Assembly (NCBI RefSeq): GCF_001570525.1
Contig: NZ_BBXC01000012.1
Span: 438,576 to 502,575 of the forward strand
Direction of reading: 5' to 3'
DNA from: Herbidospora sakaeratensis
GTDB taxonomy: Bacteria > Actinomycetota > Actinomycetes > Streptosporangiales > Streptosporangiaceae
Length of the DNA: 64,000 bases
A program made the translations under genes and the position numbers. Shown here one piece after another: positions 33,235 through 42,669 of this stretch. Numbering within the stretch: the first letter of the stretch is position 1; the number at the start of each line of letters is the position of its first letter. A model generated the notes under the pieces. The model had not been told where the DNA came from and did not search any database. It saw only the letters and a list, made by a program, of their open reading frames with translations.

Positions 33235-36200
33235 CCCCGTTCGACCTGGCGGCCACGCTGGCTGTGCCGCCGCCCACGCACGAGCAGGCCGGGGTGATCT
33301 CCGCCGACCTCGGGCCGATGGTCGTCATCGCCGGGGCCGGGTCGGGCAAGTCCGAGACCATGGCCGGGCGGGTCGTCTGGCTGGTCGCCAACGGGTTCGC
33401 CAAACCCGAGCAGATCCTCGGCCTCACCTTCACCCGCAAGGCGGCGGCCGAGCTGGCCGAACGTGTGCACAAGCGGCTGACGACGCTGGCCGAGAAGACC
33501 GAGACCCCGATGGACCTGGAGGTGGAGCCGACGATCTCCACCTACCACGCCTACGCCGCCCGCCTGGTCACCGACCACGCCCTCCGCGAGGCCATGGAGC
33601 CCACGATGCGGCTGGTCACCCCGGCCGTCGCCTGGCAGATGGCGGCCCGCGTCGTCGGCCAGTACGACGGCCCGATGGACCAGATCGACCTCGGCCCGCC
33701 GAGCGTCACCGCCGCCGTGCTCGACCTGGCCGGGGAGATGGCCGAGCACCTGGCCACCGCCGACGAGGTGCGCGACCACGGCCGGCGCTGGTCCGAGCGG
33801 CTGGCGCTGCTGCCGGGCCGGGTCACCAACGCCCAGCGCAGGCCGGTGCAGGTGCACGCCGTGCGGGAGCAGCTGCTGCCGCTCGTGGAGGCGTACCAGA
33901 AGCTCAAGCGGGCCCGTGAGGTGATCGACTACGGCGACCAGATGGCGCTGGCCGCCCAGATCGCCTCCCGGCACGAGGAGGTCGGCGAGATCGAGCGCGC
34001 CCGGTTCACCGTGGTGCTGCTCGACGAATACCAGGACACCAGCCACGCGCAGCTGGTGCTGCTGCGGTCGCTCTTCGGCGGCGGGCATCCCGTCACGGCC
34101 GTCGGCGACCCGTGCCAGTCGATCTACGGCTGGCGGGGGGCCTCGGCGGGCAACCTGTCGCGGTTCCCGCACGACTTCCCGACCGCGCAGGGCGAGCCGG
34201 CGCCGGTCCGGCAGTTGTCGGTCAGCTTCCGCAACGGCGAGCGGGTGCTCGACGTCGCCGCCCGCATCCAGACCGACCTGCGCCGCGAGAGCGCCGAGGT
34301 GCCGGTGCTGACGCCGGGGGAGAACCGGGCCGACCGGGGCCGGGTGGTGTGCGCCTACCACGCCACGGCCCACGACGAGGCCGAGTGGATCGCGGAGGGC
34401 GTACAGAAGCAACTGGGCCTGGAGCTCGCGCCCGACGGGCTTCCGTGGGGCGAGGGCGAGCGGAGCAAGCCCCGGCAGGGCCCGGCCCTGCAGCCGGGCG
34501 ACGTGGCGATCCTGGCCCGCAAACGCTCGCAGTTCCCCACGCTCCGCAAGGCGCTGGAGGCGCGCGGCATCCCGGTCGAGGTGGTCGGGCTCGGCGGGCT
34601 CCTCACCGTGCCCGAGGTGGCCGACATCGTCTCCACCCTCCGGGTCATGTACGACCCCACCGCCGGCGACGCCCTGATCAGACTGCTGGCCGGGCCCCGC
34701 TGGCGCATCGGCCCCGCCGACCTGAAGCAACTCGGCGACCAGGCCAGGGAGCTCAACCGCGAGCGCGACGAACGCGGCGGACGCCCCAGCGACCCCCTAG
34801 ACCAGGTCGTCGCCGACCTGGAGGCCGAACGCGGCAGCATCATCGACGCCCTCGACGAGCTGCCCGACCGCCCCGACTGGCTCGACCCCTACTCCCCGCT
34901 GGCCCGCGAGCGGCTGCCGAAGCTCGCCGAGGAACTGCGGCTGCTGCGCTCCCACGCCGGGTTGCCGCTGCCCGACCTGATCTCCGAGGTGGAGCGCCGG
35001 ACCGGCCTCGACGTCGAGGTGGCCGCACGCGGCGGCAGCCCGCTGGCCGCCCGCGCCGACCTCGACGCCTTCCTCGACGCGGCGGCCCGCTTCGCCGGCG
35101 ACGCCGAAGACCCGACGCTCGGCGCGTTCCTCGCCTACCTCAAGGCGGCCGAGACCGAGGAGTTCGGCCTCGAAGGCGGCCGGGTCGGCGAGACCAACAG
35201 CGTCAAGCTGATGACCGTGCACGCCTCCAAGGGCCTCGAATGGCCCGTCGTGGTCGTGCCCGGCCTGTCGGAGGTCACCACGGCGGCCGGCAGGCTGGCC
35301 CGGGGCAGCGTCTTCCCGGCCACGCCGGTCACCAACTCGCGCTGGACCGACAACCCGCGCAAACTGCCCTACGCGCTGCGGGGCGACGCCCGCGACCTGC
35401 CCGCCCTCGAAGGGCTGACCAAGGAGGAACTGGCCGACTTCGACGCCGCCAGCCGGGAACGCGACCTGCGCGAGGAGCGCCGCCTGGCCTACGTGGCGGT
35501 GACCCGGGCCCACTACCTGCTGATCGCCTCGGGCTACCGGTGGGGCAGCGCGTCGCGTCCGCTGGAGCCGTCGCGGTTCCTGCTGGAGGTCCGCGACCAG
35601 GCGTCGTCGGTCGCCGTCTGGACCGAGGACGACGCCGTGGAGAACCCGCTGCTGGCCGAGCCTGCCGAGGCGGCCTGGCCGTCCGTGGCGGTCCGCGACG
35701 GCATCGCCGAAGGCGCCAGGTTCGTCCGGGAGGCCCTCGACGGGCTCGACGACGAGGGTGTCGGCGAGGTGCGCCAGTGGGAGCAGGAGCGGATGCAGTC
35801 GTGGGCCCGCGACACCACGCTGCTGCTGCGCGAGCGCGACCGGCGGCGCGAGGGCAACCTCGTCGAGCTGCCGCTGCGCCTGTCGGTCTCGTCGCTGGTC
35901 TCCCTGGCCAAGGACCCGTCGGCCTACGCCCGCGAGGTACGCCGCCCGCTGCCCCACAAGCCCGCCCCCTTGGCCCGGCGGGGCACCTCGTTCCACCGCT
36001 GGCTGGAGACGAGATGGGGCCAGCAGCGGCTCATCGACGAACTCGACCTGCCCGGCGCGGCCGACGACCTCAACGAGGCCGACGAGCAGCTGCGCGTGCT
36101 GCAGGCCCGGTTCGAGGAGAGCGAGTGGGCCGAGCGCACCCCGATCGACCTGGAGGTGCCGTTCGAGACCGTCATCGCCGACCGGCTGGTGCGCGGCCGC

Positions 36201-36464
36201 ATGGACGCCGTGTTCCCCTGGAACGACGGCTACGTCGTGGTCGACTGGAAGACCGGCAACCGGCCGCGCGGCTCGGCCGCCGCCCGCATCCAGGCCATCC
36301 AGCTGGCCGCCTACCGGCTGGCCTGGGCGAAGCTGGCCGAGGTGCCGCTGACCCGCGTCAGCGCGGCCTTCCACTACGTGCTGGAGAACCGCACCGTCAG
36401 GCCGGTCGACCTCATGGACCTCGACGACCTGACGGCGCTGATCTACGGCATCCCCGAGACGTAG
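33228..36464 (+). CDS. adnA: AdnA-like helicase-nuclease subunit
   Basis: This 1078-residue protein has the same plan as its partner: Walker A AGAGSGKS, motif II VLLDEYQD, GDPCQSIYGWRGA, TVHASKGLEWPVV, EERRLAYVAVTRAHYL, then a C-terminal nuclease domain with GTSFHRWLE, GRMDAVFPWNDGYVVVDWKT and AIQLAAYRLAW. Unlike AdnB it has no clear iron-sulfur cysteine set. The GTG at 33228 overlaps the adnB stop by seven bases. Its 3' end overlaps the convergent decarboxylase gene by 22 bases. Confidence 0.9.
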   Translation: MLTPFDLAATLAVPPPTHEQAGVISADLGPMVVIAGAGSGKSETMAGRVVWLVANGFAKPEQILGLTFTRKAAAELAERVHKRLTTLAEKTETPMDLEVEPTISTYHAYAARLVTDHALREAMEPTMRLVTPAVAWQMAARVVGQYDGPMDQIDLGPPSVTAAVLDLAGEMAEHLATADEVRDHGRRWSERLALLPGRVTNAQRRPVQVHAVREQLLPLVEAYQKLKRAREVIDYGDQMALAAQIASRHEEVGEIERARFTVVLLDEYQDTSHAQLVLLRSLFGGGHPVTAVGDPCQSIYGWRGASAGNLSRFPHDFPTAQGEPAPVRQLSVSFRNGERVLDVAARIQTDLRRESAEVPVLTPGENRADRGRVVCAYHATAHDEAEWIAEGVQKQLGLELAPDGLPWGEGERSKPRQGPALQPGDVAILARKRSQFPTLRKALEARGIPVEVVGLGGLLTVPEVADIVSTLRVMYDPTAGDALIRLLAGPRWRIGPADLKQLGDQARELNRERDERGGRPSDPLDQVVADLEAERGSIIDALDELPDRPDWLDPYSPLARERLPKLAEELRLLRSHAGLPLPDLISEVERRTGLDVEVAARGGSPLAARADLDAFLDAAARFAGDAEDPTLGAFLAYLKAAETEEFGLEGGRVGETNSVKLMTVHASKGLEWPVVVVPGLSEVTTAAGRLARGSVFPATPVTNSRWTDNPRKLPYALRGDARDLPALEGLTKEELADFDAASRERDLREERRLAYVAVTRAHYLLIASGYRWGSASRPLEPSRFLLEVRDQASSVAVWTEDDAVENPLLAEPAEAAWPSVAVRDGIAEGARFVREALDGLDDEGVGEVRQWEQERMQSWARDTTLLLRERDRRREGNLVELPLRLSVSSLVSLAKDPSAYAREVRRPLPHKPAPLARRGTSFHRWLETRWGQQRLIDELDLPGAADDLNEADEQLRVLQARFEESEWAERTPIDLEVPFETVIADRLVRGRMDAVFPWNDGYVVVDWKTGNRPRGSAAARIQAIQLAAYRLAWAKLAEVPLTRVSAAFHYVLENRTVRPVDLMDLDDLTALIYGIPET

Positions 36465-37480
36465 TGGAACTCCGGCTTCGGGTGCATCAGGAAGTCGTGG
36501 TGGGAGATGTTGTACGCGTAGGCCCCGGCCATCGCGAAGGCGACGACGTCTCCCGGGCTCAGCGCCGCTCTGACCCGGCGGGCGAACACGTCCTTCGGGG
36601 TGCAGAGTTGCCCGACGAGCGTGACCTCCTCTTCGGGGCCGCCTGATCCGAAGACGGTGAAGGGCTGGTCGTGGCCCTTCGTGACGGGCGTGCGGAGGTG
36701 GTGGGTGCCGCCGGTGAGGACGGCGAACAGCTCGCCGTGCACGCGCTTCACGTCGAGCACCTTCGCCAGGTACCAGCCGCAGTAGGCGGTCATGGCCCGG
36801 CCGGGCTCGATCCTCAAGATGTCGCGCCCGAGTCCGCGCAGCCCTTCACCGTAGGACTCCCAGTCGAAGGTGCGGCCGGGGTCGGCGTAGTCGACGGCCA
36901 TTCCGCCGCCCACGCACACCTCTTCGCCCGGCAGGGCGTGGTCGATGATCGTCTTAGCCAGGCTCGTCAGGGCGGGCGCGTCGAGCCCGCTGGCGAGGTG
37001 CGCGTGGACGCCCGCGATCCGGGCGTTCCCCGGTTTCTCGCGGCACGCCGCCACCATCTCCGGGTCCATCCCGAACGGCCCGCTCATCGTCAGCGCAGCG
37101 CCGTCGACCTCCGCCTTCAGGTTCAGCCGCAGCAGCACGTCCCCCCGGAGCAGATCGAGCTCCCGGGGGCTCTCGACGTGGAACCGGTAGGGCCTGCGCG
37201 TCAGGTCGGCGGCGGTCTTGCCCGGCCCGCCGAACGCCAGCCGCCTGCCCGGGAACAGCGCCGAGACGTGGTCGAACTCGCCGCCCGACGACACCTCGAA
37301 CCCGTCGACATGGGGCGCCAGCGTGCGCAGGATCGCCGGGTCGGGGTTGGCCTTCACCGCGTAGTAGAGCTCGACCCCTTCGGTCGCCGCCCGGATCCGG
37401 GCCGCGTGGGCGTCGAGCGCCGCCAGGTCGTAGACGTAGGCCGGCACGTCGCCCAGACGCCCGGCGATCTCCTCGATCAT
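36443..37480 (-). CDS. Type III PLP-dependent decarboxylase of a siderophore operon
   Basis: This 345-residue protein is of the ornithine/DAP decarboxylase fold III group: YAVKANPDPAIL (PLP lysine), FEVSSGGEFDHV, HLASGLDA, GGGMAVDYADP, EPGRAMTAYCGWY, and the C-terminal GQLCTPKDVFARR plus GAYAYNISHHDFL. It is shorter than housekeeping LysA (about 420) and sits last in an operon with two IucA/IucC synthetases. It therefore resembles SbnH-type enzymes that decarboxylate an amino-acid-citrate intermediate during siderophore assembly. The ATG at 37480 overlaps the stop of the preceding synthetase gene (ATGA), showing coupling. The exact substrate is unknown. Confidence 0.85.
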   Translation of the reverse strand: MIEEIAGRLGDVPAYVYDLAALDAHAARIRAATEGVELYYAVKANPDPAILRTLAPHVDGFEVSSGGEFDHVSALFPGRRLAFGGPGKTAADLTRRPYRFHVESPRELDLLRGDVLLRLNLKAEVDGAALTMSGPFGMDPEMVAACREKPGNARIAGVHAHLASGLDAPALTSLAKTIIDHALPGEEVCVGGGMAVDYADPGRTFDWESYGEGLRGLGRDILRIEPGRAMTAYCGWYLAKVLDVKRVHGELFAVLTGGTHHLRTPVTKGHDQPFTVFGSGGPEEEVTLVGQLCTPKDVFARRVRAALSPGDVVAFAMAGAYAYNISHHDFLMHPKPEFHYVSGMP

Positions 37481-38982
37481 GCGACCACCAGCGGGTTCGC
37501 GACCGGCACGTAGGTCGCGGCCCGGTCGGCCCGCCGCTCCCACCGCACGGTCAGGTTGGCCTTGGCGGGCAGCGGCGCCCCCGACATCAGCCGGACCAGC
37601 GGCTCGGGCCACCCGATCGAGTCACCGTAGGCGCCGATCACCTCGGCGGCCACCCGCCACAACGTCTCCAGCGGCGCGCCGACCGAGGCCGCGATCTCGG
37701 CCAGATGGTTCACGACCAGGCAGTAGACCACCCGGTCCCAGCCCTTCTCCGGCGTGTACGTCATCGCCCGCGCCACCTCCTCGCGCACCCCGGCCAGGTC
37801 GTGCCCGACCAGCTTCGTGCCCTCCAGGTCGCGGAACACCGCTTGCGCCGGCCGCCCGGCGGCGTCGAGCCCGACCAGCACGTTCTGGAGATGCGGTTCG
37901 AGCACCACTCCGTGCGTCAGGAAGGCCTCCAGCACCGGCAGCGCGACCACCTCGACGTACGAGCGCCACCACCCGACCGGGTCGTCGCCCCCGAGGTCGC
38001 GCAGCGCCAGCGCCCCCGCCAGCACCGGCGTGACGTCGGGCCCGCACCGGCCGCGCGGGCTGCACCGCACCAGCACGCCGAGCCCTTCGAACAACTCCCG
38101 GCCCAGGTCGACGGTCCGGTAGCCGGGCTCGGGCAACCACCGGGTGCCCGGGAATCGCTCGGTGAGTGCGGCGAAGACCGGGGCCAGCCGCCGCGACAAC
38201 TCGACCCCGCCCGCCAGCTCGTACCAGGCGTTCTTGCGCACGCAGTTGGTGATCCGCACGTCGAGGGAGAACTTCAGGCACTTGTCGAGCAGGGGGTCGT
38301 AGACGGTGCGCACCGACGAGGTCGGCAGCACGTCGTGCTGGGCCGGGCCGAGGTCGATCAGCCGGTCGCCGTCGACGGGGGGCCGGATCAGCTCGTACTG
38401 CCACGGGTGCACCGGCAGCAGCCGGTAGCCCGGCGGCACGTCCGCCGGGAGGCCGTCGAGGGCGCTCACGTCGCCCTCCTCGACGACCAGGTCCTCGCGC
38501 ACCGCCAGCAGCCGCAGCGGGAACCGGGCGTACGCCTCGGGCGCGTACGCCAGCCAGTCGCCCCGGGCCGCCTCGCGGGCCTTGGGCGCGGGATGGAACG
38601 CATGCCCGAACACGAGGTCCTGCTCCGAGGCCAGCCACTCGTCCCGGGGCGGCTTGCCCTGGGCGCGGGCCGCCAGCAGCCGCTCGACGACCTCCCGGCT
38701 CCCGGCCACCTGCGCCGCGAACTCCCCGTTCACCCCGGGCAGCTCGCGCGCGACCAGGGCGACCAGGTCGTCGGAGGTCAGCGGCTCCCAGGCGGTGCCG
38801 GTCAGGCGCTCGGGCTCGGCGATGCGCAGGGCGGCGCCCCCGCTCGTCCTCGCCCGCAACCACACCCCGCCGACCCGCACCATCGTGTGGGGCCCGGCCG
38901 GGAACGCCTGGCCGGGCAGTTCGCGGATGCAGCACCGGAGGAGGGCCGCGACGGTGGCGTGCTCCGCGACGTTCACGTACAT
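37477..38982 (-). CDS. IucA/IucC-family NIS siderophore synthetase (second)
   Basis: This 501-residue protein has the motifs of NRPS-independent siderophore synthetases: FGHAFHPAPKAREG-type (GHAFHPAPKAREAARG), LLPVHPWQYE, LPTSSVRTV, CLKFSLDVRITNCVRKN, EPHLQNVLV and FRDLEGTKLVG. These enzymes use ATP to adenylate a carboxylate, usually of citrate, and condense it with an amine or alcohol. The ATG at 38982 lies 10 bases inside the end of the preceding gene, so the two synthetases are coupled. It is much closer to the standard family pattern than its neighbour, so the two probably act at different steps. Confidence 0.9.
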   Translation of the reverse strand: MYVNVAEHATVAALLRCCIRELPGQAFPAGPHTMVRVGGVWLRARTSGGAALRIAEPERLTGTAWEPLTSDDLVALVARELPGVNGEFAAQVAGSREVVERLLAARAQGKPPRDEWLASEQDLVFGHAFHPAPKAREAARGDWLAYAPEAYARFPLRLLAVREDLVVEEGDVSALDGLPADVPPGYRLLPVHPWQYELIRPPVDGDRLIDLGPAQHDVLPTSSVRTVYDPLLDKCLKFSLDVRITNCVRKNAWYELAGGVELSRRLAPVFAALTERFPGTRWLPEPGYRTVDLGRELFEGLGVLVRCSPRGRCGPDVTPVLAGALALRDLGGDDPVGWWRSYVEVVALPVLEAFLTHGVVLEPHLQNVLVGLDAAGRPAQAVFRDLEGTKLVGHDLAGVREEVARAMTYTPEKGWDRVVYCLVVNHLAEIAASVGAPLETLWRVAAEVIGAYGDSIGWPEPLVRLMSGAPLPAKANLTVRWERRADRAATYVPVANPLVVA

Positions 38983-40538
38983 GGGCCAGAAGACCCCTTT
39001 CGCAGATAGTTCGGGCCGCTGGTCCCGTAGAACTTGTTGATGTCCTTCGCGCCGCTCCTGGCCTTGGAGACGAGGCTCCCGGCGGTGACCATGCTCTTGC
39101 CGACCAGCCGGGCGGCCTCCAGCGTGCGGTTGCGCAGCAGCCGGGCCATCGGGTGGTCGCCGTGCTCGTCGAGGGCCTGCGCCAGGGCGGCCCGCACCAG
39201 GTCGGGCCGGAGCGTCACCGCGGCGGCGGCCAGGTGGAGGGTGATCGTCACGAACACGTCGGCCAGCGCGTGCGGATCGCCGGTCAGCATGCGCTCGTCG
39301 GCGAAGCCGGGCGCCGCGATCCCGGCCGCCGCCAGGTGGTCGGGGGAGGCCAGCAGCCCGTCGTTGTCCTTGACCAGCAGCCGCATCGGCCCGTCGCCGA
39401 AGACCAGCGCGAGGTTCTGCTGGTGCGCCTCCAGCGCGACGCCGTAGCGGACGAAGAGCGTGACGTTCCAGGTCAGCAGCGCCCGCAGGTAGTCGGTGAG
39501 CAGCGCCTCGGCGTCGCCCCGGTAGTGGCGGCCGGCCAGCGCGTCGAGCACGCCGGGCGCGTTCAGCGCGGCCACCGAGACGATCTCGCCCTCGGGCAGC
39601 CGCCGCGCCATCCAGGCCAGGAACTCGTTGCCCGAGTGGGCGAACTCCTGCTCCCCGGCGAGCCGGACGGGCAGGCCGGGCTGCCGGTCGAGCACCTCGT
39701 GCAGCAGCCGCTCGGCCCGCGCGCCGTCGTCGAGCACGCCCGGTTTGATCGACCGCCGGTTGCGCACCCCGAGCGTCGCCGTGGCGAGCGGCATCTTCAG
39801 GTGGGTACGCGGTGACACCTCGACCGTGCGCATCGACAACGTGGGGCGTACCGGAAGGAAGTCGAGCGGCGCGACCACGGCGTTCACCTGCGGCAACGAC
39901 AGCGGGTGCACCGGGAACAGGCGGTGGGTCGCGGCCAGGCCGGCCGGCAGGCCGACCGCGGCGAACGACGGGAAGAACTCCGGGACCGGCCCGGTCCCCG
40001 GCACGGCCGCCCAGCGCAACGTGAAGCGCGGCGCGAACTCGGGCGCGTAGGCGAGCAACTGCTCCTCGGTCAGGCCGTGGCGGCAGCGGGCGGTCGGATA
40101 GACCGGATGGTCGCTGAACGCGGCCAGCACCTCGTAGCCGATCGGGCCCAGCTCGGGCAGCCGGTCCTCGACCGAGGCGCGGTGGCGGTCGAGCAGCTCC
40201 AGGCCGGTCAGCGTCTGGCGGCACTCCTCGCGGAAGGCGGCCACCCCTTCGGCGTCGGCCGGGTCGGCGATCCTGGCCAGCGTCGCCAGCACCTCGCGCA
40301 GCCGCACGGTCTCGCCGGGGGCCACGGTGAAGTCCTGGAAGAGCCCTTCGAGGCCGCCCGAGGGGAACCCCGGGGCCAGCCGCACCCGCCGCGAGGCCGA
40401 CAGCGGCACGTACGCGCCCGCCTTGTCCCAGCTCAGCCGGCCGGCCAGGCCGCCGACGTCCTCTCTGATCAGGGCGTTGAGCACCCGCGCCGCCAGGTAG
40501 CCGTCGCGGCCCACCCGCACCGCCGTGGCGCTGGTCAC
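38973..40538 (-). CDS. IucA/IucC-family NIS siderophore synthetase (first)
   Basis: This 521-residue protein belongs to the same family but is more divergent: FPSFAAVGLPAGL, LFPVHPLSLPQVNAVV, PTLSMRTVEVSPRTHLKMPL, FAHSGNEFLAWMARR, EAHQQNLALVFGDGP and a basic C-terminal ferric-reductase-like absent region. It should carry out one of the two condensations of the pathway. The GTG at 40538 overlaps the TGA of the ATP-grasp gene (GTGA). A longer in-frame reading towards 41585 is only antisense or overlapping sequence of the ATP-grasp gene and is not used. Confidence 0.9.
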   Translation of the reverse strand: MTSATAVRVGRDGYLAARVLNALIREDVGGLAGRLSWDKAGAYVPLSASRRVRLAPGFPSGGLEGLFQDFTVAPGETVRLREVLATLARIADPADAEGVAAFREECRQTLTGLELLDRHRASVEDRLPELGPIGYEVLAAFSDHPVYPTARCRHGLTEEQLLAYAPEFAPRFTLRWAAVPGTGPVPEFFPSFAAVGLPAGLAATHRLFPVHPLSLPQVNAVVAPLDFLPVRPTLSMRTVEVSPRTHLKMPLATATLGVRNRRSIKPGVLDDGARAERLLHEVLDRQPGLPVRLAGEQEFAHSGNEFLAWMARRLPEGEIVSVAALNAPGVLDALAGRHYRGDAEALLTDYLRALLTWNVTLFVRYGVALEAHQQNLALVFGDGPMRLLVKDNDGLLASPDHLAAAGIAAPGFADERMLTGDPHALADVFVTITLHLAAAAVTLRPDLVRAALAQALDEHGDHPMARLLRNRTLEAARLVGKSMVTAGSLVSKARSGAKDINKFYGTSGPNYLRKGSSGPCT

Positions 40539-41668
40539 GCGACCACCCACGGGTGGGCGTCCAGGAAGACCTTCGCGGCCGTGTCGACGGCCTCGCGGGT
40601 GGGGCCGACGGCCCGCAGCAACGCCAGGTAGTCGCGGTTGGTGTGGGTCACCACGACCGGCTGCCCGGCCTCCTTGAGCGGCAGGTGCCAGAGCCGCACG
40701 TCCTCGTGGGCTCCGGTGAGCTCCTTCGGCGCCTTCACGATCGTGCCCGGCCGGGTGGCCAGCACGCTGATCGCCGCCGCGTGCCCGCCCGGCCGGGGCG
40801 CCTGCGGCGCCGGTTCGCCCGCGTGCACCCGCAGGATCCACTCGAACAGCGGCACGTCGAGGTGGTCGGCCAGCAGCAGGTCGCAGTTGTCGCCGATGAC
40901 CCGGTAGTTGACCTCGACGACACGCGGCCCCTTCTCGGTCAGCACGTATTCGGTGTGACAGGCCCCGAATCCGACCCCGAGTGTCGCCAGCTGGGCGAGC
41001 ACCTCCTCGGACCCGGGGAGGCCGGGCGACCAGTCGAGGCGTTCCTCCACGAAGTGGGGCAGCGGCCCCAGCGTGGTCTGGAACCCGCCCAGCACCCTGG
41101 TCGTGACGCCGTCGCCGAGGGTCTCCAGGGTCATCAGGGGCCCTTCGAGATACTCCTCCGCGACCAGCACCGCCCCCGGGCGGCGTGTCCAGACGTCCCG
41201 CGCCGCCGCGCCGAGGTCGTCCCTGACCAGGACGACGTCCTCGCTGGCCACCCCCTCGCGCGGCTTCACCACGACGGGGTAGCCGACGTCGGGCAGCGGC
41301 TCGCCGGGCACCACCCGGGCCGAGCGCACGTCGCCGAGCGCACGCCGGGTGAGCGCCTTGTTCTTGGTCGTGAGACAGGCCCGCCAGTCCTTGCCGGGCA
41401 GGCCGAAGTAGTCGGCGGCCAGGGCGGTCTCGACCTGGAGGTGGTCGGAGTTGGAGAAGATCACGTCGGGCCGGTGGTGGCGCGCGATCACGTCGACGAC
41501 GGTTTTCGGGTCGCGTACGTCGGCCGGGATCGTCTCGTGGCCGGGATAACCCTCCGGTTGATCGGTCAGGATGGTGACCTCCCACCCGAGGGCCTTCGCG
41601 GCGGGCAGGAAACCCCGCGTGACCGAGTCGGTGGGGTTGAGCGTGGTGAGGTACAGCCGCAAGTGCAT
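40535..41668 (-). CDS. ATP-grasp ligase, first gene of the siderophore operon
   Basis: This 377-residue protein has an ATP-grasp domain: TTKNKALTRRALGDV, YPVVVKPREGVASEDVVLV, VLVAEEYLEGPLMTLETLGDG, VGFGACHTEYVLT and RVVEVNYRVIGDNCDLLLA (metal and ATP ligands). These enzymes form an acyl-phosphate and join it to an amine. In this operon it would make or attach a building block to the citrate-type core; this is inferred from neighbours. The ATG at 41668 lies directly after an iron box (41673-41691), so expression should rise when iron is low. Confidence 0.85.
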   Translation of the reverse strand: MHLRLYLTTLNPTDSVTRGFLPAAKALGWEVTILTDQPEGYPGHETIPADVRDPKTVVDVIARHHRPDVIFSNSDHLQVETALAADYFGLPGKDWRACLTTKNKALTRRALGDVRSARVVPGEPLPDVGYPVVVKPREGVASEDVVLVRDDLGAAARDVWTRRPGAVLVAEEYLEGPLMTLETLGDGVTTRVLGGFQTTLGPLPHFVEERLDWSPGLPGSEEVLAQLATLGVGFGACHTEYVLTEKGPRVVEVNYRVIGDNCDLLLADHLDVPLFEWILRVHAGEPAPQAPRPGGHAAAISVLATRPGTIVKAPKELTGAHEDVRLWHLPLKEAGQPVVVTHTNRDYLALLRAVGPTREAVDTAAKVFLDAHPWVVA

Positions 41669-41672
41669 CCCC

Positions 41673-41705
41673 TGAGGTAAGGCTTACCTAACCTCTAGAA
41701 CCTTA
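41673..41705 (-). promoter_or_regulatory. Iron box (DtxR/IdeR/DmdR-type) and promoter of the siderophore operon
   Basis: TGAGGTAAGGCTTACCTAA (41673-41691) is a 19-bp interrupted palindrome; read on the minus strand, 15 of 19 bases agree with the DtxR/IdeR consensus TTAGGTTAGGCTAACCTAA. A -10-like TAAGGT (minus strand, 41705-41700) lies eight bases before it, so the box would cover the transcription start and block RNA polymerase when Fe2+-repressor is bound. The ATG follows four bases after the box. Confidence 0.85.
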
Positions 41706-41748
41706 CTGGGGAACGGGCGGCCGCGTGGGCCGATGAAAGAATATCCCC

Positions 41749-42663
41749 GTGGACATCACCGAGGGACTCCTGGGGCCCCTGCTACTCAGCCGCAGCACCA
41801 TCGACCGTTCCGCCCAGCTCCGCCACGACCCCGACTGGCTCGACCGGGTCTGGCACGACCCGTCCACACGCGTCCTCGTCATCAGCGACGGCCAGACCAT
41901 GGTCAAACGATCGGGCGACGAGGCCGAGATCGTCCTGCTGACCCCCGCCGAGGCCCCCGAGGGCCAGCGCCACCTGCTCGGCGTCGCCGACGGCGTGGCC
42001 TACTTCTCCGTCTCCGCCAAACTTCCTGACGACGCCGACTCCGCCGGCCTGCGCGAGGCCGGTTCGATCCTGAGCGACCGCGACGCCGGCCTGTTCACCT
42101 ACGCCGTGGCACTGGAGTCGTGGCACGCCACCCACCGCTTCTGCCCCCAGTGCGGCGCCGAGACCGCCGTCACCCAGGGCGGCCACGTGCGCGTCTGCCC
42201 CAACGACGGCTCCCAGCACTTCCCCCGCGTCGACCCCGCCGTCATCATGCTGATCCGCGACCCCGACGACCGCATCCTGCTCGCCCGCGGCCCCCAGTGG
42301 CCCGAGGGCCGCATGTCGGTTCTGGCGGGCTTCGTCGAACCCGGCGAGTCCCTGGAGGCGGCCCTGGCCAGGGAGGTCTTCGAAGAGGTCGGTGTACGGG
42401 TTTCCGACCCCCGCTACCTCGGCAGCCAGCCCTGGCCCTTCCCCCGCAGCCTCATGCTGGGCTTCTTCGCCCGCGCCCTCACCAGCGACCTGACCCTCGA
42501 CCCGAAGGAGATCGCCGAGGCCCGCTGGTTCACCCGGGAGGAGCTGCGCGTGGCCATCATGACCGGCGAACTGCGCGTCCCGCCCCCGGTCTCGATCGCC
42601 CGCAGACTCATCGAGACCTGGTACGGATCGGCCATCGACGACCAGGGATCGTGGGGCCGCTGA
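41749..42663 (+). CDS. nudC: NAD+ diphosphatase NudC
   Basis: This 304-residue protein has the NudC layout: N-terminal domain, zinc ribbon (FCPQCG, VCPNDG about residues 131-150), Nudix box (GFVEPGESLEAALAREVFEE followed by VGV), and the family signature SQPWPFPRSLM. It cleaves NAD(H) to NMN(H) and AMP and may remove NAD caps from RNA. GTG at 41749 has GAATAT close upstream and no ribosome site. In M. tuberculosis nudC also lies between adnA and the mycoredoxin gene. Confidence 0.95.
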   Translation: MDITEGLLGPLLLSRSTIDRSAQLRHDPDWLDRVWHDPSTRVLVISDGQTMVKRSGDEAEIVLLTPAEAPEGQRHLLGVADGVAYFSVSAKLPDDADSAGLREAGSILSDRDAGLFTYAVALESWHATHRFCPQCGAETAVTQGGHVRVCPNDGSQHFPRVDPAVIMLIRDPDDRILLARGPQWPEGRMSVLAGFVEPGESLEAALAREVFEEVGVRVSDPRYLGSQPWPFPRSLMLGFFARALTSDLTLDPKEIAEARWFTREELRVAIMTGELRVPPPVSIARRLIETWYGSAIDDQGSWGR

Positions 42664-42669
42664 CCCGGG

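Noticed and set aside
30504-36464. A 1986-codon frame covering both helicase-nuclease genes as one fused protein
   Set aside because: Its first half is out of frame with adnB and has no motifs; the real adnA start overlaps the adnB stop at 33228.
38973-41585. An 870-codon version of the first NIS synthetase
   Set aside because: The extra 350 codons are the ATP-grasp gene read in a different frame; the GTGA overlap at 40535-40538 sets the start.
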